64,000 nucleotides of DNA from Pseudomonas sp. LS.1a (GCF_022533585.1 NZ_CP092827.1:660001-724000), one strand, 5' to 3'; shown: positions 1 to 11,197, counted from the stretch's first letter. The notes: generated by a model not told the origin, from the sequence alone. Numbers and translations are program-made.

Positions 1-508
<508 letters not shown>

Positions 509-639
509 ATATAACACCCAAGCAATTTGCTAGCGCAGATTGCGGTGGTGAAGACGAAAGAACCGAAAGTTCGCAACTTCACAAGATCACATATCCGAAT
601 TCGCTGGGCTGTCCATCTGGACATTCTGGCAACAGAATT

Positions 640-755
640 TCTTGACGACCATAGAGCATTGGAACCACCTGATCCCATCCCGAACTCAGCAGTGAAACGA
701 TGCATCGCCGATGGTAGTGTGGGGTTTCCCCATGTGAGAGTAGGTCATCGTCAAG
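640..755 (+). rRNA. 5S ribosomal RNA
   Basis: This is a complete 5S rRNA of about 116 nt. It contains the typical Pseudomonas 5S interior (CCATAGAGCATTGGAACCAC, then GATCCCATCCCGAACTCAG) and ends in GTAGGTCATCGTCAAG, which pairs with the start CTTGACGACC. It is the last gene of the rRNA operon and is followed by an intrinsic terminator. The ends are estimated from the terminal helix. Confidence 0.96.
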
Positions 756-766
756 ATTCATTTCGC

Positions 767-802
767 AAAACCCCTATCTGCGCATGCAGGTAGGGGTTTT
801 GT
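767..802 (+). terminator. Intrinsic terminator of the rRNA operon
   Basis: Two arms, AAAACCCCTATCTG and CAGGTAGGGGTTTT, flank a 6-nt loop and are followed by GTCTTTG. The hairpin lies just after the 5S gene. Confidence 0.9.
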
Positions 803-838
803 CTTTGTGGCGCAAAAACTCCCGGGCATACGCGCCCC

Positions 839-870
839 CTGTGGGAGCGGGTTCACCCGCGAACACCGGC
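839..870. repeat. REP palindrome
   Basis: This is a copy of the intergenic P. putida-type REP element, with core GTGGGAGCGGGTTCACCCGC followed by GAA. Related copies occur at about 4590, 12618, 16142, 19387, 19451, 22241, 22309, 23175, 26847-27275 and 53820. Confidence 0.85.
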
Positions 871-987
871 AAAGCCGGTGCCATCCACCGCGTCGCCTGT
901 TTCGCGTGCTCGCCCACAACCTCCACAACTCCCACAATTCGAGCCAGAACACTAGAATAGGCCCACGCACCTACCCAGAAGCGCTAT

Positions 988-1647
988 ATGCCCAATCCTG
1001 TCGAACCTGAAACCCTGGCCCAGTTGCCGCTGGACGAGCTTGTCGCTTGCCATGAATGCGACCTGCTGCTGCGCAAGCCCGTACTCCAGCATGATGAGAA
1101 GGCCCAATGCCCGCGCTGCGGCTACGAGCTCTACGCCCATCGGCACAATGTGGTCAATCGCAGCCTGGCCTTGGTACTCACCGCCTTGCTGCTGTTTGTG
1201 CCAGCCAATTTTCTGCCAATCATGCAGCTGCACCTGCTTGGCCAGACATCGGACGATACCGTCTGGAGTGGCGTGCTGGGCCTGTACAACTCGGAAATGC
1301 GCGGTGTGGCCGTGGTGGTCTTCCTCTGCAGCATGGCCATACCCCTGGCAAAACTGCTCTGCCAGTTGTTCGTTCTATTGAGCATCCGCCTGAACGTGGG
1401 GCGTAACTTTGGCCTGCTGTTCTACCGCATCTATCACCACTTGCGTGACTGGGGCATGCTCGAGGTCTATTTCATGGGCGTGCTGGTGGCCATCGTCAAA
1501 CTGGTGGACCTGGCCGAACTGACCGTGGGCCTGGGGCTGTTCTGCTTCATCAGCCTGTTATTGATCCAGGTGTGGCTCGAAGTGGTGATGTCACCGCACC
1601 AGATCTGGAGTGCGCTATCAGGGGAGGACCTGCATGCGGGCGATTGA
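988..1647 (+). CDS. LetA/PqiA-type membrane protein, first half
   Basis: 219 aa. The N terminus carries a zinc-ribbon-like CxxC pair (CHEC at about 22-25 and CPRC at about 41-44). Four hydrophobic segments typical of the PqiA domain follow. E. coli LetA and PqiA (over 400 aa) hold two such ribbon-plus-membrane modules in one chain; here each module is a separate gene, and the second starts 14 bp before this one stops. LetA/PqiA work with an MCE protein (LetB/PqiB) to move lipid between inner and outer membrane, and the MCE gene follows directly. This is probably the first gene of a three-gene operon. The family call is firm; choosing LetA rather than PqiA rests on the six-MCE partner and on the absence of a pqiC gene. 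Confidence 0.88.
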   Translation: MPNPVEPETLAQLPLDELVACHECDLLLRKPVLQHDEKAQCPRCGYELYAHRHNVVNRSLALVLTALLLFVPANFLPIMQLHLLGQTSDDTVWSGVLGLYNSEMRGVAVVVFLCSMAIPLAKLLCQLFVLLSIRLNVGRNFGLLFYRIYHHLRDWGMLEVYFMGVLVAIVKLVDLAELTVGLGLFCFISLLLIQVWLEVVMSPHQIWSALSGEDLHAGD

Positions 1648-2257
1648 TGCAGGCATTCTTGTCTGCAATGAATGTCACGAGCTGAACAGGCAACAGCCAG
1701 ACAGCACTTCACAAACCTGTACACGCTGCGGCGCCATCGTGCATGCCCGTCGGCCGAACAGCATCGCGCGTACCTGGGCGCTGCTGATTGCCGCTTCGAT
1801 CCTGTACATCCCGGCCAACATGCTGCCGATCATGACCGTGAGCACCCTGGGCCAAGGCAGCCCCGACACGATCATGTCCGGCGTCATCACCTTGCTCAAG
1901 CATGGCATGTTGCCGATTGCTGCCGTGGTGTTCATTGCCAGTATCCTGGTGCCCACGTTCAAGCTGGTGGGCATTGGCTTGCTGTTGTACTCCGTTCAGC
2001 GTCGGCAACCGCTTTCGGCGCGCCAACGGATATTGATGTACCGCTTCATCGAATTCATTGGGCGCTGGTCCATGCTCGATATCTTCGTCATTGCCATTCT
2101 GGTGGCGGTGGTGAATTTCGGCCGAATAGCCAGTGTCGAAGCCAATCTGGGCGCTGTCGCCTTTGCAACTGTGGTGATCCTGACAATGCTTGCCGCTTTA
2201 ACTTTCGATCCCCGACTGATTTGGGATAACACGGAGTCGGATGACGACCATGAGTGA
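1634..2257 (+). CDS. LetA/PqiA-type membrane protein, second half
   Basis: 207 aa from the ATG at 1634, which has a strong Shine-Dalgarno sequence (GGGGAGG at 1621-1627). An ATG at 1610 in the same frame has no such site. The layout matches the preceding gene: a CxxC pair (CNEC, then CTRC) followed by four hydrophobic segments beginning near LLIAASILYIPANMLP. The phrase PANxLPIM is shared by both halves, so they look like the two ancestral modules of a LetA/PqiA chain. It overlaps the upstream gene by 14 bp and the downstream MCE gene by 17 bp, so translational coupling is likely. Confidence 0.88.
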   Translation: MRAIDAGILVCNECHELNRQQPDSTSQTCTRCGAIVHARRPNSIARTWALLIAASILYIPANMLPIMTVSTLGQGSPDTIMSGVITLLKHGMLPIAAVVFIASILVPTFKLVGIGLLLYSVQRRQPLSARQRILMYRFIEFIGRWSMLDIFVIAILVAVVNFGRIASVEANLGAVAFATVVILTMLAALTFDPRLIWDNTESDDDHE

Positions 2258-4550
2258 CCTGCCAACGGCTAAAACCCGCCCAGCCTCGAACTGGTCGGCC
2301 ATCTGGATCCTGCCTTTGATCGCCTTGATGATTGGTGGCTGGCTTGCGTGGCAGGCTTACCGTGATGCCGGTGTGGAAATTGAAGTCCGCTTCGAGTCGG
2401 GCGAGGGTATCGTCGCCAACAAGACCGAGGTTATCTACAAGGGCATGCCGGTTGGCAAGGTCGTAAGCCTGGTGCTCGACGCCAAGGGTGAGAACCAGGG
2501 GGTGATCGCCACCATCGAGATGAACAAGGCTGCCGAGCCTCATCTGACCAAAGGTACGCGTTTCTGGCTGGTGAAGCCGAGCGTCAGCCTGGCGGGTATT
2601 TCCGGCCTTGAGACACTGGTGTCAGGCAACTACATCGCCGTCAGCCCGGGGGAAGGGGAGCGCACCAAGCGCTTTACCGCCTTGAAAGTGGCGCCGCCGC
2701 TGTCGGACACCGAGCCTGGCCTGCACCTGACCCTCAAAGCCGAGCGGCTGGGCTCGCTCAACCGTGACAGCCCGGTGTTCTACAAGCAGATCCAGGTTGG
2801 CCGGGTTAAAAGCTACCGCCTGTCCGAGGACCAGAGCACCGTCGAGATCAAAGTCTTCATCGAGCCGGCCTATGCCAGCCTGGTGCGCAAGCACACGCGT
2901 TTCTGGAACGCCAGCGGCGTCAGCATCGATGCCTCGCTTTCGGGCGTGAAAGTGCGTAGCGAGTCGCTGTCGAGCATTGTCGCCGGTGGTATCGCCTTTG
3001 CCACGCCGGAGCACCGCAAGGACAGCCCACCCACCGACTCGAACCTGCCGTTCCGTCTGTATGAGGACTTCGATGCGGCCCAGGCCGGTATTCGGGTAAA
3101 GGTGAAGCTGAGCGACTACGAGGGCCTGCAGGCCGGCCGTACACCAGTCATGTACAAGGGTATCCAGGTGGGCTCGCTGAAAGCCCTGACGATGGCTGAC
3201 AACCTGGCCAGTGCATCGGCCGAGCTGACGCTGGACCCGTTGGCCGAGGACTATCTGGTCGAGGGCACGCAGTTCTGGGTGGTCAAGCCGTCTATTTCCC
3301 TGGCGGGTATCACCGGCCTGGAAGCGCTGGTCAAAGGTAACTACATCGCCATTCGCCCCGGTGAGAAGGGGGCGCGGCCCGAGCGTGAGTTCGAGGCCCG
3401 CGCCAAGGCGCCACCGCTCGACCTCAAGGCACCGGGCCTGCACATGGTGTTGTTCGCCGACACCCTGGGCTCGCTGGAGGTCGGTAGCCCGGTGATGTAC
3501 CGCCAGGTGAAGGTGGGTAGCGTGCAGAGTTACCAGTTCGCCCGCCACAGCAACCGCATCCTGATCGGTGTGCATATCGAGAAGGAATACGAAAAACTGG
3601 TCAATGGTTCGTCGCGCTTCTGGAACGTCAGTGGTATCACCCTGACGGGCGGCCTGTCGGGCATCAAGATCAAGAGTGAATCACTGCAGACCTTGATGGC
3701 AGGTGGTATCGCATTCGACACGCCGCGGCCCGATGTGCAGCTCAAACGCCACATTCCACGCTTCCGCCTGCATGACAGCCAGGAGGCGGCCAACCGTGCA
3801 GGGACGTTGATCACCATTCGTGTGGACCGGGCCGATGGCCTCAAGCCGGGCACGGCGATTCGCTTCCGTGGCCTGGATGTGGGCAGCATCGAGAGCGTCG
3901 ACCTGACCGATGACCTGCAGGCGGTGCTGCTGCGGGCGCGCATTACCGAAGCGGCGGACCGTATCGCCCGCGTCGGTACGCAGTTCTGGGTGGTCAAGCC
4001 AGCCTTTGGCCTGGTGCGCACGCAGAACCTCGACACCCTGGTGGGTGGGCAGTACCTGGAAGTGCAGCCGGCAGCCAAGGACCGCGGCCCGCAGCGCGAT
4101 TTCATCGCCTTGGCCGACGCCCCGCAGGTGGCCGGGCCGGAAGTCGGCCTGCCGTTGACGCTAAGCGCCCCGCGCCGTGGCTCGATCAAGCCGGGTGTGC
4201 CGGTGACCTACCGTGAGGTTGCGGTGGGCAAGGTGACGGGCTTCGAGTTGGGCCAGAGCGCTGACCGTGTGCTGATCCATATCCTGATCGAGCCGCGCTA
4301 CGCAGCCTTGGTGCGCAGCGGCAGCCGCTTCTGGAACAGCAGCGGCTTTGGTTTCGACTGGGGACTGTTCAAGGGGGCTACGGTGCGTACCGAGTCGGTG
4401 GAGACCCTGATCGACGGCGGTATCGCCTTCGCCACGCCGGATGGCGAGCAGATGGGCAACCCGGCACGGCCGCAGCAGACCTTTGCCTTGTTCGACAAGG
4501 CCGAGGATGAATGGCTGCAGTGGGCGCCGAAGATTCAGATTGCCAAGTAA
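2241..4550 (+). CDS. MCE-domain lipid transport protein (LetB/PqiB-like)
   Basis: 769 aa. One N-terminal membrane anchor (about residues 17-35) is followed by six MCE/MlaD repeats, recognisable by motifs such as YKGMPVGKV, YKQIQVGRV, YKGIQVGSL, YRQVKVGSV, FRGLDVGSI and YREVAVGKV. E. coli PqiB has three MCE domains and LetB has seven, so six is closer to LetB. LetB stacks its MCE rings into a periplasmic tunnel carrying lipid between the membranes. It sits behind the two split LetA-type genes, and no PqiC-type lipoprotein follows. The start chosen is ATG 2241 after ACGGAG; an in-frame ATG at 2250 is possible. A terminator follows directly. Confidence 0.9.
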   Translation: MTTMSDLPTAKTRPASNWSAIWILPLIALMIGGWLAWQAYRDAGVEIEVRFESGEGIVANKTEVIYKGMPVGKVVSLVLDAKGENQGVIATIEMNKAAEPHLTKGTRFWLVKPSVSLAGISGLETLVSGNYIAVSPGEGERTKRFTALKVAPPLSDTEPGLHLTLKAERLGSLNRDSPVFYKQIQVGRVKSYRLSEDQSTVEIKVFIEPAYASLVRKHTRFWNASGVSIDASLSGVKVRSESLSSIVAGGIAFATPEHRKDSPPTDSNLPFRLYEDFDAAQAGIRVKVKLSDYEGLQAGRTPVMYKGIQVGSLKALTMADNLASASAELTLDPLAEDYLVEGTQFWVVKPSISLAGITGLEALVKGNYIAIRPGEKGARPEREFEARAKAPPLDLKAPGLHMVLFADTLGSLEVGSPVMYRQVKVGSVQSYQFARHSNRILIGVHIEKEYEKLVNGSSRFWNVSGITLTGGLSGIKIKSESLQTLMAGGIAFDTPRPDVQLKRHIPRFRLHDSQEAANRAGTLITIRVDRADGLKPGTAIRFRGLDVGSIESVDLTDDLQAVLLRARITEAADRIARVGTQFWVVKPAFGLVRTQNLDTLVGGQYLEVQPAAKDRGPQRDFIALADAPQVAGPEVGLPLTLSAPRRGSIKPGVPVTYREVAVGKVTGFELGQSADRVLIHILIEPRYAALVRSGSRFWNSSGFGFDWGLFKGATVRTESVETLIDGGIAFATPDGEQMGNPARPQQTFALFDKAEDEWLQWAPKIQIAK

Positions 4551-4556
4551 CATAGG

Positions 4557-4587
4557 GCAGGGCTACCAAACATGGCCCTGCTTTTTT
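4557..4587 (+). terminator. Intrinsic terminator of the letA-letB operon
   Basis: Arms GCAGGGC and GCCCTGC are followed by six T residues, 6 bp after the letB stop codon. Confidence 0.85.
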
Positions 4588-4589
4588 GT

Positions 4590-4635
4590 GTGGGAGCGGC
4601 CTTGTGTCGCGAAAGGGTCGCAAGGCCGCTCCCAC
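4590..4635. repeat. REP-type palindrome
   Basis: GTGGGAGCGGCCTTG at 4590-4604 is the exact inverse of CAAGGCCGCTCCCAC at 4621-4635. It lies between the convergent letB and rpsT genes. Confidence 0.85.
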
Positions 4636-4682
4636 AGAAGGCCGCCCCCACCGAGGGGGCGCAAACACAAATCGCAGGCAAC

Positions 4683-4709
4683 AAAAAGCCGACCCTAGGG
4701 TCGGCTTTT
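4683..4709 (-). terminator. Intrinsic terminator of rpsT
   Basis: The stem AAAAGCCGACCC / GGGTCGGCTTTT is nearly a perfect palindrome, and read on the minus strand it ends in a T run 15 bp after the rpsT stop. It could also work in the other direction. Confidence 0.85.
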
Positions 4710-4724
4710 CGACTAGCGCGTCGC

Positions 4725-5003
4725 TTAGGCAGCTGCAGCTTCTTTCAGCGCCTTGATGTGGCCATTCAGACGGCCTTTGTGACGAGCAGCCTTGTTCTTG
4801 TGGATGATGCCCTTGTCGGCCATACGGTCGATTACAGGCACAGCCAGAACGTAAGCGGCTTGCGCTTTTTCGGCGTCTTTTGCGTCGATGGCTTTGACTA
4901 CATTCTTGATGTAGGTGCGGACCATGGAACGCAGGCTGGCGTTGTGGCTGCGACGCTTCTCAGCCTGTTTTGCACGTTTCTTGGCGGAAGGTGTGTTGGC
5001 CAC
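4725..5003 (-). CDS. rpsT: 30S ribosomal protein S20
   Basis: 92 aa, the normal S20 size, very basic, with the family start [18 protein letters not shown] and the later stretch [19 protein letters not shown]20 binds 16S rRNA in the body of the small subunit. The start codon is GTG, preceded by GAGGAG at a good distance. E. coli rpsT also uses a non-ATG start, which takes part in its autoregulation; whether that holds here is inference. It is transcribed alone, against letB, and diverges from murJ. Confidence 0.98.
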   Translation of the reverse strand: MANTPSAKKRAKQAEKRRSHNASLRSMVRTYIKNVVKAIDAKDAEKAQAAYVLAVPVIDRMADKGIIHKNKAARHKGRLNGHIKALKEAAAA

Positions 5004-5253
5004 CGTCGAGCTCCTCGAAAGACTTTAGGTAAATAGCAAACAAAATAGGCCGCGAATCATGCCGATCAGTCGAACGGATGTCAAGGCCACCTGCAAGGTT
5101 CCGCCGAGCGGTGCGCCAACAAGAGGGAAATATTCCTTTCTGCTGCGCGACCTGTAAACTCGGGAATTTTTGGCTCCCCTGCGAAGGCGCGGGAGTATCG
5201 CACATTCGGATGCTGTCTGGCAGCGTCCTCTGCCCTTGGCGTGAATCTTTTCG

Positions 5254-6792
5254 ATGAACCTGCTCAAATCCCTGGCTGCGGTAAGCTCGATCACCATGAT
5301 TTCGCGGGTGCTGGGCTTTGTCCGCGACACCATCCTGGCGCGTGTTTTCGGCGCCGGCATCGCCACCGATGCCTTCTTCATTGCCTTCAAGCTGCCCAAC
5401 CTGCTGCGGCGCATCTTTGCCGAGGGCGCTTTTTCCCAGGCCTTCGTGCCGATCCTGGCCGAATACAAGACCCAGCAAGGCGAGGAGGCGACCCGCACCT
5501 TCGTTGCCTATGTCAGCGGTCTGCTGACCCTGGCTCTGGCGCTGGTGACCGCCGTAGGCATCCTGGCGGCGCCGTGGGTGGTGTGGGCGACCGCGCCGGG
5601 CTTTGTCGACAGCGCCGAGAAATACGAGCTGACCACCGCCCTGTTGCGGGTGACTTTTCCTTATATATTGCTGATCTCGCTGTCCTCCCTGGCCGGGGCG
5701 ATCCTCAATACCTGGAACCGTTTCTCGGTGCCGGCCTTTACCCCGACCCTGCTGAACGTGGCGATGATCGCCTTCGCCGTGCTGCTCACGCCGTATTTCG
5801 ACCCGCCGATCATGGCCCTGGCCTGGGGCGTGCTGGCCGGTGGCCTGGCGCAGTTGCTGTACCAGCTGCCAGCGTTGAAGAAGATCGGCATGCTCGTGCT
5901 GCCACGCCTGAACCTGCGCGATGCCGGCGTGTGGCGGGTACTCAAGCAGATGTTGCCGGCGATCCTCGGGGTGTCGGTGAGCCAGATCTCGCTGATCATC
6001 AACACCATCTTTGCCTCCTTCCTGGTGGCTGGCTCGGTGTCGTGGATGTACTACGCCGACCGCCTCATGGAGCTGCCTTCCGGCGTGCTGGGCGTTGCCT
6101 TGGGTACCATACTGCTGCCGACCCTGGCCAAGACCTACGCCAACAAGGACCGCGAAGAATACTCGCGGATCCTCGACTGGGGCCTGCGCCTGTGCTTCCT
6201 GCTGGTGCTGCCCTGCACCCTGGCCCTGGCCATCCTCGCCGAGCCATTGACCGTGGCGCTGTTCCAGTACGGCAAGTTCACCGCTGTCGACGCAGCCATG
6301 ACCCAGCGGGCGCTGATCGCCTATTCCGTGGGCTTGCTGGCGATCATTCTGGTCAAGGTACTGGCACCCGGCTTCTATGCGCAGCAGAATATCCGTACAC
6401 CGGTGAAGATCGCGGTATTCACCCTGGTCTGCACCCAACTGTTCAACCTGGCCCTGATCGGTCCGCTCGCGCATGCCGGCCTGGCCCTGGCGATCAGCCT
6501 GGGGGCCTGCCTGAACGCCGGCCTGCTGTTCTGGAAGCTGCGCAGCCAGCAGCTGTTCCAGCCGCAGCCAGGCTGGGCGATGTTCCTGCTCAAGCTGGTG
6601 CTGGCGGTGGGGCTGATGTCGGCGGTATTGCTGGCCGGCATGCATTTCCTGCCGGCCTGGGAGCAGGGCAACATGCTCGAGCGCCTGGTGCGTCTGGGGG
6701 CTCTGGTGCTGGCGGGCGTCGTGACCTATTTCGGCTGCCTGTACCTGTGCGGCTTCCGGCCCCGGCATTTCGCCCGCAAGGCCTTGCACTGA
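5254..6792 (+). CDS. murJ: Lipid II flippase MurJ
   Basis: 512 aa of almost continuous hydrophobic segments, consistent with the 14 helices of MurJ (MOP superfamily). The N terminus [25 protein letters not shown] and the motif [20 protein letters not shown] are family signatures. MurJ flips lipid-linked peptidoglycan precursor across the inner membrane. The start is the ATG at 5254; the upstream sequence shows only a weak ribosome site. The gene precedes the ribF-ileS operon, as is usual in Pseudomonas. Confidence 0.97.
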   Translation: MNLLKSLAAVSSITMISRVLGFVRDTILARVFGAGIATDAFFIAFKLPNLLRRIFAEGAFSQAFVPILAEYKTQQGEEATRTFVAYVSGLLTLALALVTAVGILAAPWVVWATAPGFVDSAEKYELTTALLRVTFPYILLISLSSLAGAILNTWNRFSVPAFTPTLLNVAMIAFAVLLTPYFDPPIMALAWGVLAGGLAQLLYQLPALKKIGMLVLPRLNLRDAGVWRVLKQMLPAILGVSVSQISLIINTIFASFLVAGSVSWMYYADRLMELPSGVLGVALGTILLPTLAKTYANKDREEYSRILDWGLRLCFLLVLPCTLALAILAEPLTVALFQYGKFTAVDAAMTQRALIAYSVGLLAIILVKVLAPGFYAQQNIRTPVKIAVFTLVCTQLFNLALIGPLAHAGLALAISLGACLNAGLLFWKLRSQQLFQPQPGWAMFLLKLVLAVGLMSAVLLAGMHFLPAWEQGNMLERLVRLGALVLAGVVTYFGCLYLCGFRPRHFARKALH

Positions 6793-6852
6793 GGCATCGG
6801 GCGGGTCAGGCGTCGGTTTTTCGCATTCCACGCCGCCCTTGGGCGCTGCTGC

Positions 6853-6882
6853 CTGTCACCGGCGCCCGGGTGTGGTTATAAT
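6853..6882 (+). promoter_or_regulatory. Candidate sigma-70 promoter for ribF-ileS-lspA-fkpB-ispH
   Basis: CTGTCA at 6853-6858 and a perfect TATAAT at 6877-6882 are separated by 18 bp, ending 28 bp before the ribF start. The -10 element is convincing and the -35 matches four of six bases. Confidence 0.55.
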
Positions 6883-6910
6883 CGGCCACTTTATGAGCAA
6901 GAAGCGCGTT

Positions 6911-7861
6911 ATGCAGCTGGTTCGAGGTCTTCACAACCTGCGCCCCGAGCACCGGGGCTGTGTCGCCACCATTGGCAACTTCGACGGGGTTCACCGCGGC
7001 CACCAGGCGATCCTGGCGCGCCTGCGCGAGCGCGGCCAGGCTTTGGGCCTGCCGACCTGCGTGGTGATCTTCGAACCGCAACCACGCGAGTACTTCGCCC
7101 CCGACACCGCACCGGCCCGCCTGGCCCGCCTGCGCGACAAGATCGAGCTGCTGGCGGCCGAAGGCATCGACCGGGTGCTGTGCCTGGCATTCAACCAGCG
7201 CCTGAGCAAACTCAGCGCCGACGCCTTCGTCAAGGCCATCCTGGTCGACGGCCTGGGTGTACGCCACCTCGAAGTGGGCGATGACTTTCGCTTCGGCTGC
7301 GACCGCGCCGGCGACTTTGCCTTCCTGGTTGGCGCCGGCGAGCAGTACGGTTTCACCGTCGAGGCCGCCAACACGGTGATCCAGGATGGCCTGCGGGTCA
7401 GCAGCACCGAAGTGCGCAAGGCCCTGTCCGAAGGCAACTTCGAGCTGGCCGAGCACCTGTTGGGCCGCCCGTACCGCATCACCGGCCGCGTGCTGCATGG
7501 CCAGAAGCTGGCCCGCCAGCTCGGCACACCTACCGCCAACATCCAGCTCAAGCGCCGCCGCGTGCCGCTGTCCGGGGTCTACCTGGCCAGCATCGAAATC
7601 GACGGCAAGGCCTGGCCGGGTGTCGGCAATATCGGCGTGCGTCCCACCGTGACCGGTGACGGGCGCCCGCACCTGGAAATTCATCTGCTGGACTATGCCG
7701 GCGACCTGTATGGCCGGCGCCTGACGGTGGAGTTCCACCACAAGCTGCGTGAAGAGCAGCGATTCGCCTCCCTGGAGGCGCTGAAGTCGGCGATCGATGC
7801 GGATATCGCCGCCGCACGTGCACATTGGCACGCTCAACCGCTAACGAAGAGCCTGAAATGA
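6911..7861 (+). CDS. ribF: Bifunctional riboflavin kinase / FAD synthetase
   Basis: 316 aa from the ATG at 6911 ([17 protein letters not shown]), the usual Pseudomonas start; an in-frame ATG at 6893 is less likely. The N-terminal nucleotidyltransferase motif [11 protein letters not shown] is at about 21-31, and the C-terminal flavokinase motif GTPTANI is near 207. The enzyme phosphorylates riboflavin to FMN and adenylates FMN to FAD in the cytoplasm. Its stop codon overlaps the ileS start by 4 bp (ATGA), the first of a chain of tight couplings through fkpB. Confidence 0.97.
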   Translation: MQLVRGLHNLRPEHRGCVATIGNFDGVHRGHQAILARLRERGQALGLPTCVVIFEPQPREYFAPDTAPARLARLRDKIELLAAEGIDRVLCLAFNQRLSKLSADAFVKAILVDGLGVRHLEVGDDFRFGCDRAGDFAFLVGAGEQYGFTVEAANTVIQDGLRVSSTEVRKALSEGNFELAEHLLGRPYRITGRVLHGQKLARQLGTPTANIQLKRRRVPLSGVYLASIEIDGKAWPGVGNIGVRPTVTGDGRPHLEIHLLDYAGDLYGRRLTVEFHHKLREEQRFASLEALKSAIDADIAAARAHWHAQPLTKSLK

Positions 7862-10689
7862 CCGACTACAAAGCCACGCTTAACCTTCCGGACACCGCCT
7901 TCCCCATGAAGGCCGGCCTGCCTCAGCGCGAACCGCAGATCCTGCAGCGCTGGGACAGCATTGGCCTGTACCAGAAGCTGCGCGAAATTGGCAAGGATCG
8001 TCCCAAGTTCGTCCTGCACGACGGCCCGCCCTATGCCAACGGCAAGATTCACATCGGTCATGCGCTGAACAAGATCCTCAAGGACATGATCGTCCGTTCC
8101 AAGACCCTGGCCGGCTTCGATGCACCGTATGTGCCGGGCTGGGACTGCCATGGCCTGCCGATCGAGCACAAGGTCGAGGTCACCCACGGCAAGCACCTGT
8201 CCGCCGACCGCACACGCGAGCTGTGCCGCGAGTACGCCGCCGAGCAGATCGAAGGGCAGAAGACCGAGTTCATCCGCCTGGGCGTGCTGGGTGACTGGGA
8301 CAACCCGTACAAGACCATGAACTTCGCCAACGAGGCCGGCGAAATCCGCGCCCTGGCCGAAATGGTCAAGCAAGGCTTCGTGTTCAAGGGCCTGAAGCCG
8401 GTGAACTGGTGCTTCGATTGCGGTTCGGCCCTGGCCGAGGCCGAAGTCGAGTACGCCGACAAGAAATCGCAGACCATCGACGTTGCCTTCCCGGTTGCCG
8501 ATGAGGCCAAGCTGGCCGCTGCCTTCGGCCTGGCTTCGCTGGCCAAGCCGGCCGCCATCGTGATCTGGACCACCACCCCGTGGACCATCCCGGCCAACCA
8601 GGCGCTGAACATCCACCCGGAGTTCAAGTACGCCCTGGTCGACACCGGCGAGCGCCTGCTGGTACTGGCCGAAGAGCTGGTCGAGTCGTGCCTCAAGCGC
8701 TACAGCCTGGAAGGCTCGGTCGTCGCCACCGCCCAGGGCTCGGCGCTGGAACTGATCAACTTCCGCCACCCGTTCTACGACCGCCTGTCGCCAGTCTACC
8801 TGGCCGACTACGTCGAACTGGGCGCCGGTACCGGCGTGGTGCACTCCTCGCCAGCCTACGGTGAAGACGACTTCGTCACCTGCAAGCGCTACGGCATGGT
8901 CAACGACGAGATCCTCACCCCGGTGCAGAGCAACGGCGTGTATGTCGAGTCGCTGCCCTTCTTCGGCGGCCAGTTCATCTGGAAGGCCAACCCGGCCATC
9001 GTCGAGAAGCTGAGCGAAGTCGGCGCGCTGATGCACACCGAAACCATCAGCCACAGCTACATGCACTGCTGGCGCCACAAGACCCCGCTGATCTACCGCG
9101 CTACCGCGCAGTGGTTCGTGGGCATGGACAAGCAGCCGACCACTGGCGAGCCGCTGCGTGAGCGCGCGCTGAAAGCCATCGAGGACACCAAGTTCGTCCC
9201 GGCCTGGGGCCAGGCGCGCCTGCATTCGATGATCGCCAACCGCCCGGACTGGTGCATCTCGCGTCAGCGCAACTGGGGCGTGCCGATCCCGTTCTTCCTG
9301 CACAAGCAGACCGGCGAGCTGCACCCGCGCACCGTCGAACTGATGGAAGCCGTGGCCAAGCGCGTCGAACAGGAAGGCATCGAGGCCTGGTTCAAGCTGG
9401 ACGCCGCCGAACTGCTGGGCGCTGAAGCCGAGCAGTACGACAAGATCACCGACACCCTGGACGTGTGGTTCGACTCGGGTACCACCCACTGGCACGTGCT
9501 GCGTGGTTCGCACGACATCGGCCACGCCACCGGCCCGCGTGCCGACCTGTACCTGGAAGGTTCCGACCAGCACCGCGGCTGGTTCCACTCGTCCTTGCTG
9601 ACCGGTTGCGCCATTGACGGCCACGCGCCGTACCGCGAGCTGCTGACCCACGGCTTCACCGTGGACGAGAACGGCCGCAAGATGTCCAAGTCGCTGGGCA
9701 ACACCATCGAGCCGGAAAAGGTCAACAACACCCTGGGTGCCGACATCCTGCGCCTGTGGGTAGCCGCCACCGACTACTCCGGTGAAATGGCCGTTTCCGA
9801 GCAGATCCTGCAGCGCAGCGCCGACGCCTACCGCCGTATCCGCAACACTGCACGCTTCCTGCTGTCCAACCTGTCCGGCTTCGACCCGGCCCGCGACCTG
9901 CTCAAGCCGGAAGAGATGATCGCCCTGGACCGCTGGGCGGTGGACCGTACCCTGCTGCTGCAGCGCGAGCTGGAAGAGCACTACGGCGAATACCGCTTCT
10001 GGAACGTCTACTCGAAGATCCACAACTTCTGCGTGCAGGAGCTGGGTGGCTTCTACCTCGACATCATCAAGGACCGCCAGTACACCACCGGCGCCAACAG
10101 TGTCGCCCGCCGTTCCTGCCAGACCGCGCTGTACCACATCAGCGAGGCACTGGTGCGCTGGATCGCGCCGATTCTGGCGTTCACCGCCGATGAAATCTGG
10201 CAGTACCTGCCGGGCGAGCGCAACGAGTCGGTGATGCTCAACGGCTGGTACCAGGGCCTGACCGAGCTGCCGGAAGGTACCGAGCTGGACCGCGCCTACT
10301 GGGACCGCGTGATGGCCGTCAAAGCCGCGGTCAACAAGGAGCTGGAAAACCAGCGTACCGCCAAGGTCATCGGCGGCAACCTGCAGGCCGAAGTCACCCT
10401 GTACGCCGACGAAGGCCTGAGCGCCGACCTGGGCAAGCTGGGCGACGAACTGCGTTTCGTGCTGATCACCTCGGCCGCCAGCGTAGTGCCATTCGCACAG
10501 GCACCGGCCGAAGCCGTGGCCACCGAAGTCGAAGGCCTCAAGCTGCAAGTGGTCAAGTCCGGTCACGCCAAGTGCGGCCGCTGCTGGCACTTCCGCGCCG
10601 ACGTCGGCAGCCACCCGGAGCACCCGGAAATCTGCGGTCGTTGTGTCGACAACCTGAGCGGTTCCGGCGAGGTGCGCCACTATGCCTAA
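7858..10689 (+). CDS. ileS: Isoleucyl-tRNA synthetase
   Basis: 943 aa, the expected length. Class I motifs are present: HIGH in [11 protein letters not shown] (about residue 64) and KMSKS in [10 protein letters not shown] (about 605). The editing-domain motif [11 protein letters not shown] is near 237. The C-terminal zinc finger has its four cysteines in CGRCWHF and CGRCVDNL. The enzyme charges tRNA-Ile in the cytoplasm. The start is ATG 7858, overlapping the ribF stop. The next gene, lspA, starts 8 bp before the ileS stop; ileS-lspA is a classic operon pair. Confidence 0.98.
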   Translation: MTDYKATLNLPDTAFPMKAGLPQREPQILQRWDSIGLYQKLREIGKDRPKFVLHDGPPYANGKIHIGHALNKILKDMIVRSKTLAGFDAPYVPGWDCHGLPIEHKVEVTHGKHLSADRTRELCREYAAEQIEGQKTEFIRLGVLGDWDNPYKTMNFANEAGEIRALAEMVKQGFVFKGLKPVNWCFDCGSALAEAEVEYADKKSQTIDVAFPVADEAKLAAAFGLASLAKPAAIVIWTTTPWTIPANQALNIHPEFKYALVDTGERLLVLAEELVESCLKRYSLEGSVVATAQGSALELINFRHPFYDRLSPVYLADYVELGAGTGVVHSSPAYGEDDFVTCKRYGMVNDEILTPVQSNGVYVESLPFFGGQFIWKANPAIVEKLSEVGALMHTETISHSYMHCWRHKTPLIYRATAQWFVGMDKQPTTGEPLRERALKAIEDTKFVPAWGQARLHSMIANRPDWCISRQRNWGVPIPFFLHKQTGELHPRTVELMEAVAKRVEQEGIEAWFKLDAAELLGAEAEQYDKITDTLDVWFDSGTTHWHVLRGSHDIGHATGPRADLYLEGSDQHRGWFHSSLLTGCAIDGHAPYRELLTHGFTVDENGRKMSKSLGNTIEPEKVNNTLGADILRLWVAATDYSGEMAVSEQILQRSADAYRRIRNTARFLLSNLSGFDPARDLLKPEEMIALDRWAVDRTLLLQRELEEHYGEYRFWNVYSKIHNFCVQELGGFYLDIIKDRQYTTGANSVARRSCQTALYHISEALVRWIAPILAFTADEIWQYLPGERNESVMLNGWYQGLTELPEGTELDRAYWDRVMAVKAAVNKELENQRTAKVIGGNLQAEVTLYADEGLSADLGKLGDELRFVLITSAASVVPFAQAPAEAVATEVEGLKLQVVKSGHAKCGRCWHFRADVGSHPEHPEICGRCVDNLSGSGEVRHYA

Positions 10690-11197
10690 CCCTGCAGCGG
10701 GGCGCTTCGGGCGCCTTGCATGGCTTTGGCTGAGCCTGGTGGTACTGGTCCTCGACCAGGCCACCAAGCTGTATTTCAACAACGCCCTGACCATGTACCA
10801 GCAGATTGTCGTGATCCCTGACTACTTCAGCTGGACTCTGGCCTACAACACGGGCGCGGCCTTCAGCTTCCTGGCGGAAAGCTCCGGCTGGCAGCGCTGG
10901 CTGTTCGCCCTGATCGCCGTGGTGGTCAGTGCCGTGCTGGTGGTGTGGCTCAAGCGCCTGGGGCGCAACGAAACCTGGCTGGCCGTGGCGCTGGCGCTGG
11001 TGCTGGGTGGCGCGATCGGCAACCTGTACGACCGCGTCGTGCTCGGCCATGTGGTCGACTTCATCCTGGTGCACTGGCAGAACCGCCATTACTTCCCGGC
11101 CTTCAACCTGGCCGACAGCGCCATCACCGTTGGTGCGGTGATGCTGGCGCTGGATATGTTCAAGAGCAAGAAGTCCGAGGATCCGGTCCATGACTGA
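10682..11197 (+). CDS. lspA: Lipoprotein signal peptidase (signal peptidase II)
   Basis: 171 aa with four membrane segments. The catalytic aspartate motifs of the A8 family are present: NLYDRV at about 114-119 and FNLADSAI at about 141-148. LspA cuts the signal peptide of diacylglyceryl-modified prolipoproteins in the inner membrane; BamD in this window would be a substrate. It overlaps ileS by 8 bp and fkpB by 8 bp. Confidence 0.97.
   Translation: MPNPAAGRFGRLAWLWLSLVVLVLDQATKLYFNNALTMYQQIVVIPDYFSWTLAYNTGAAFSFLAESSGWQRWLFALIAVVVSAVLVVWLKRLGRNETWLAVALALVLGGAIGNLYDRVVLGHVVDFILVHWQNRHYFPAFNLADSAITVGAVMLALDMFKSKKSEDPVHD

Noticed and set aside
4960..6831. A 623-codon open frame antisense to murJ
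   Set aside because: Gln/Gly/His-rich shadow of murJ running into the rpsT promoter region; no motif recognised.
6793..6910. FMN riboswitch before ribF
   Set aside because: The gap is short, contains a sigma-70-like promoter, and lacks the conserved RFN-element sequences.
7834..10794. A 986-codon open frame antisense to ileS
   Set aside because: It mirrors the third-position GC bias of ileS, shows no protein-family resemblance, and has no ribosome site.
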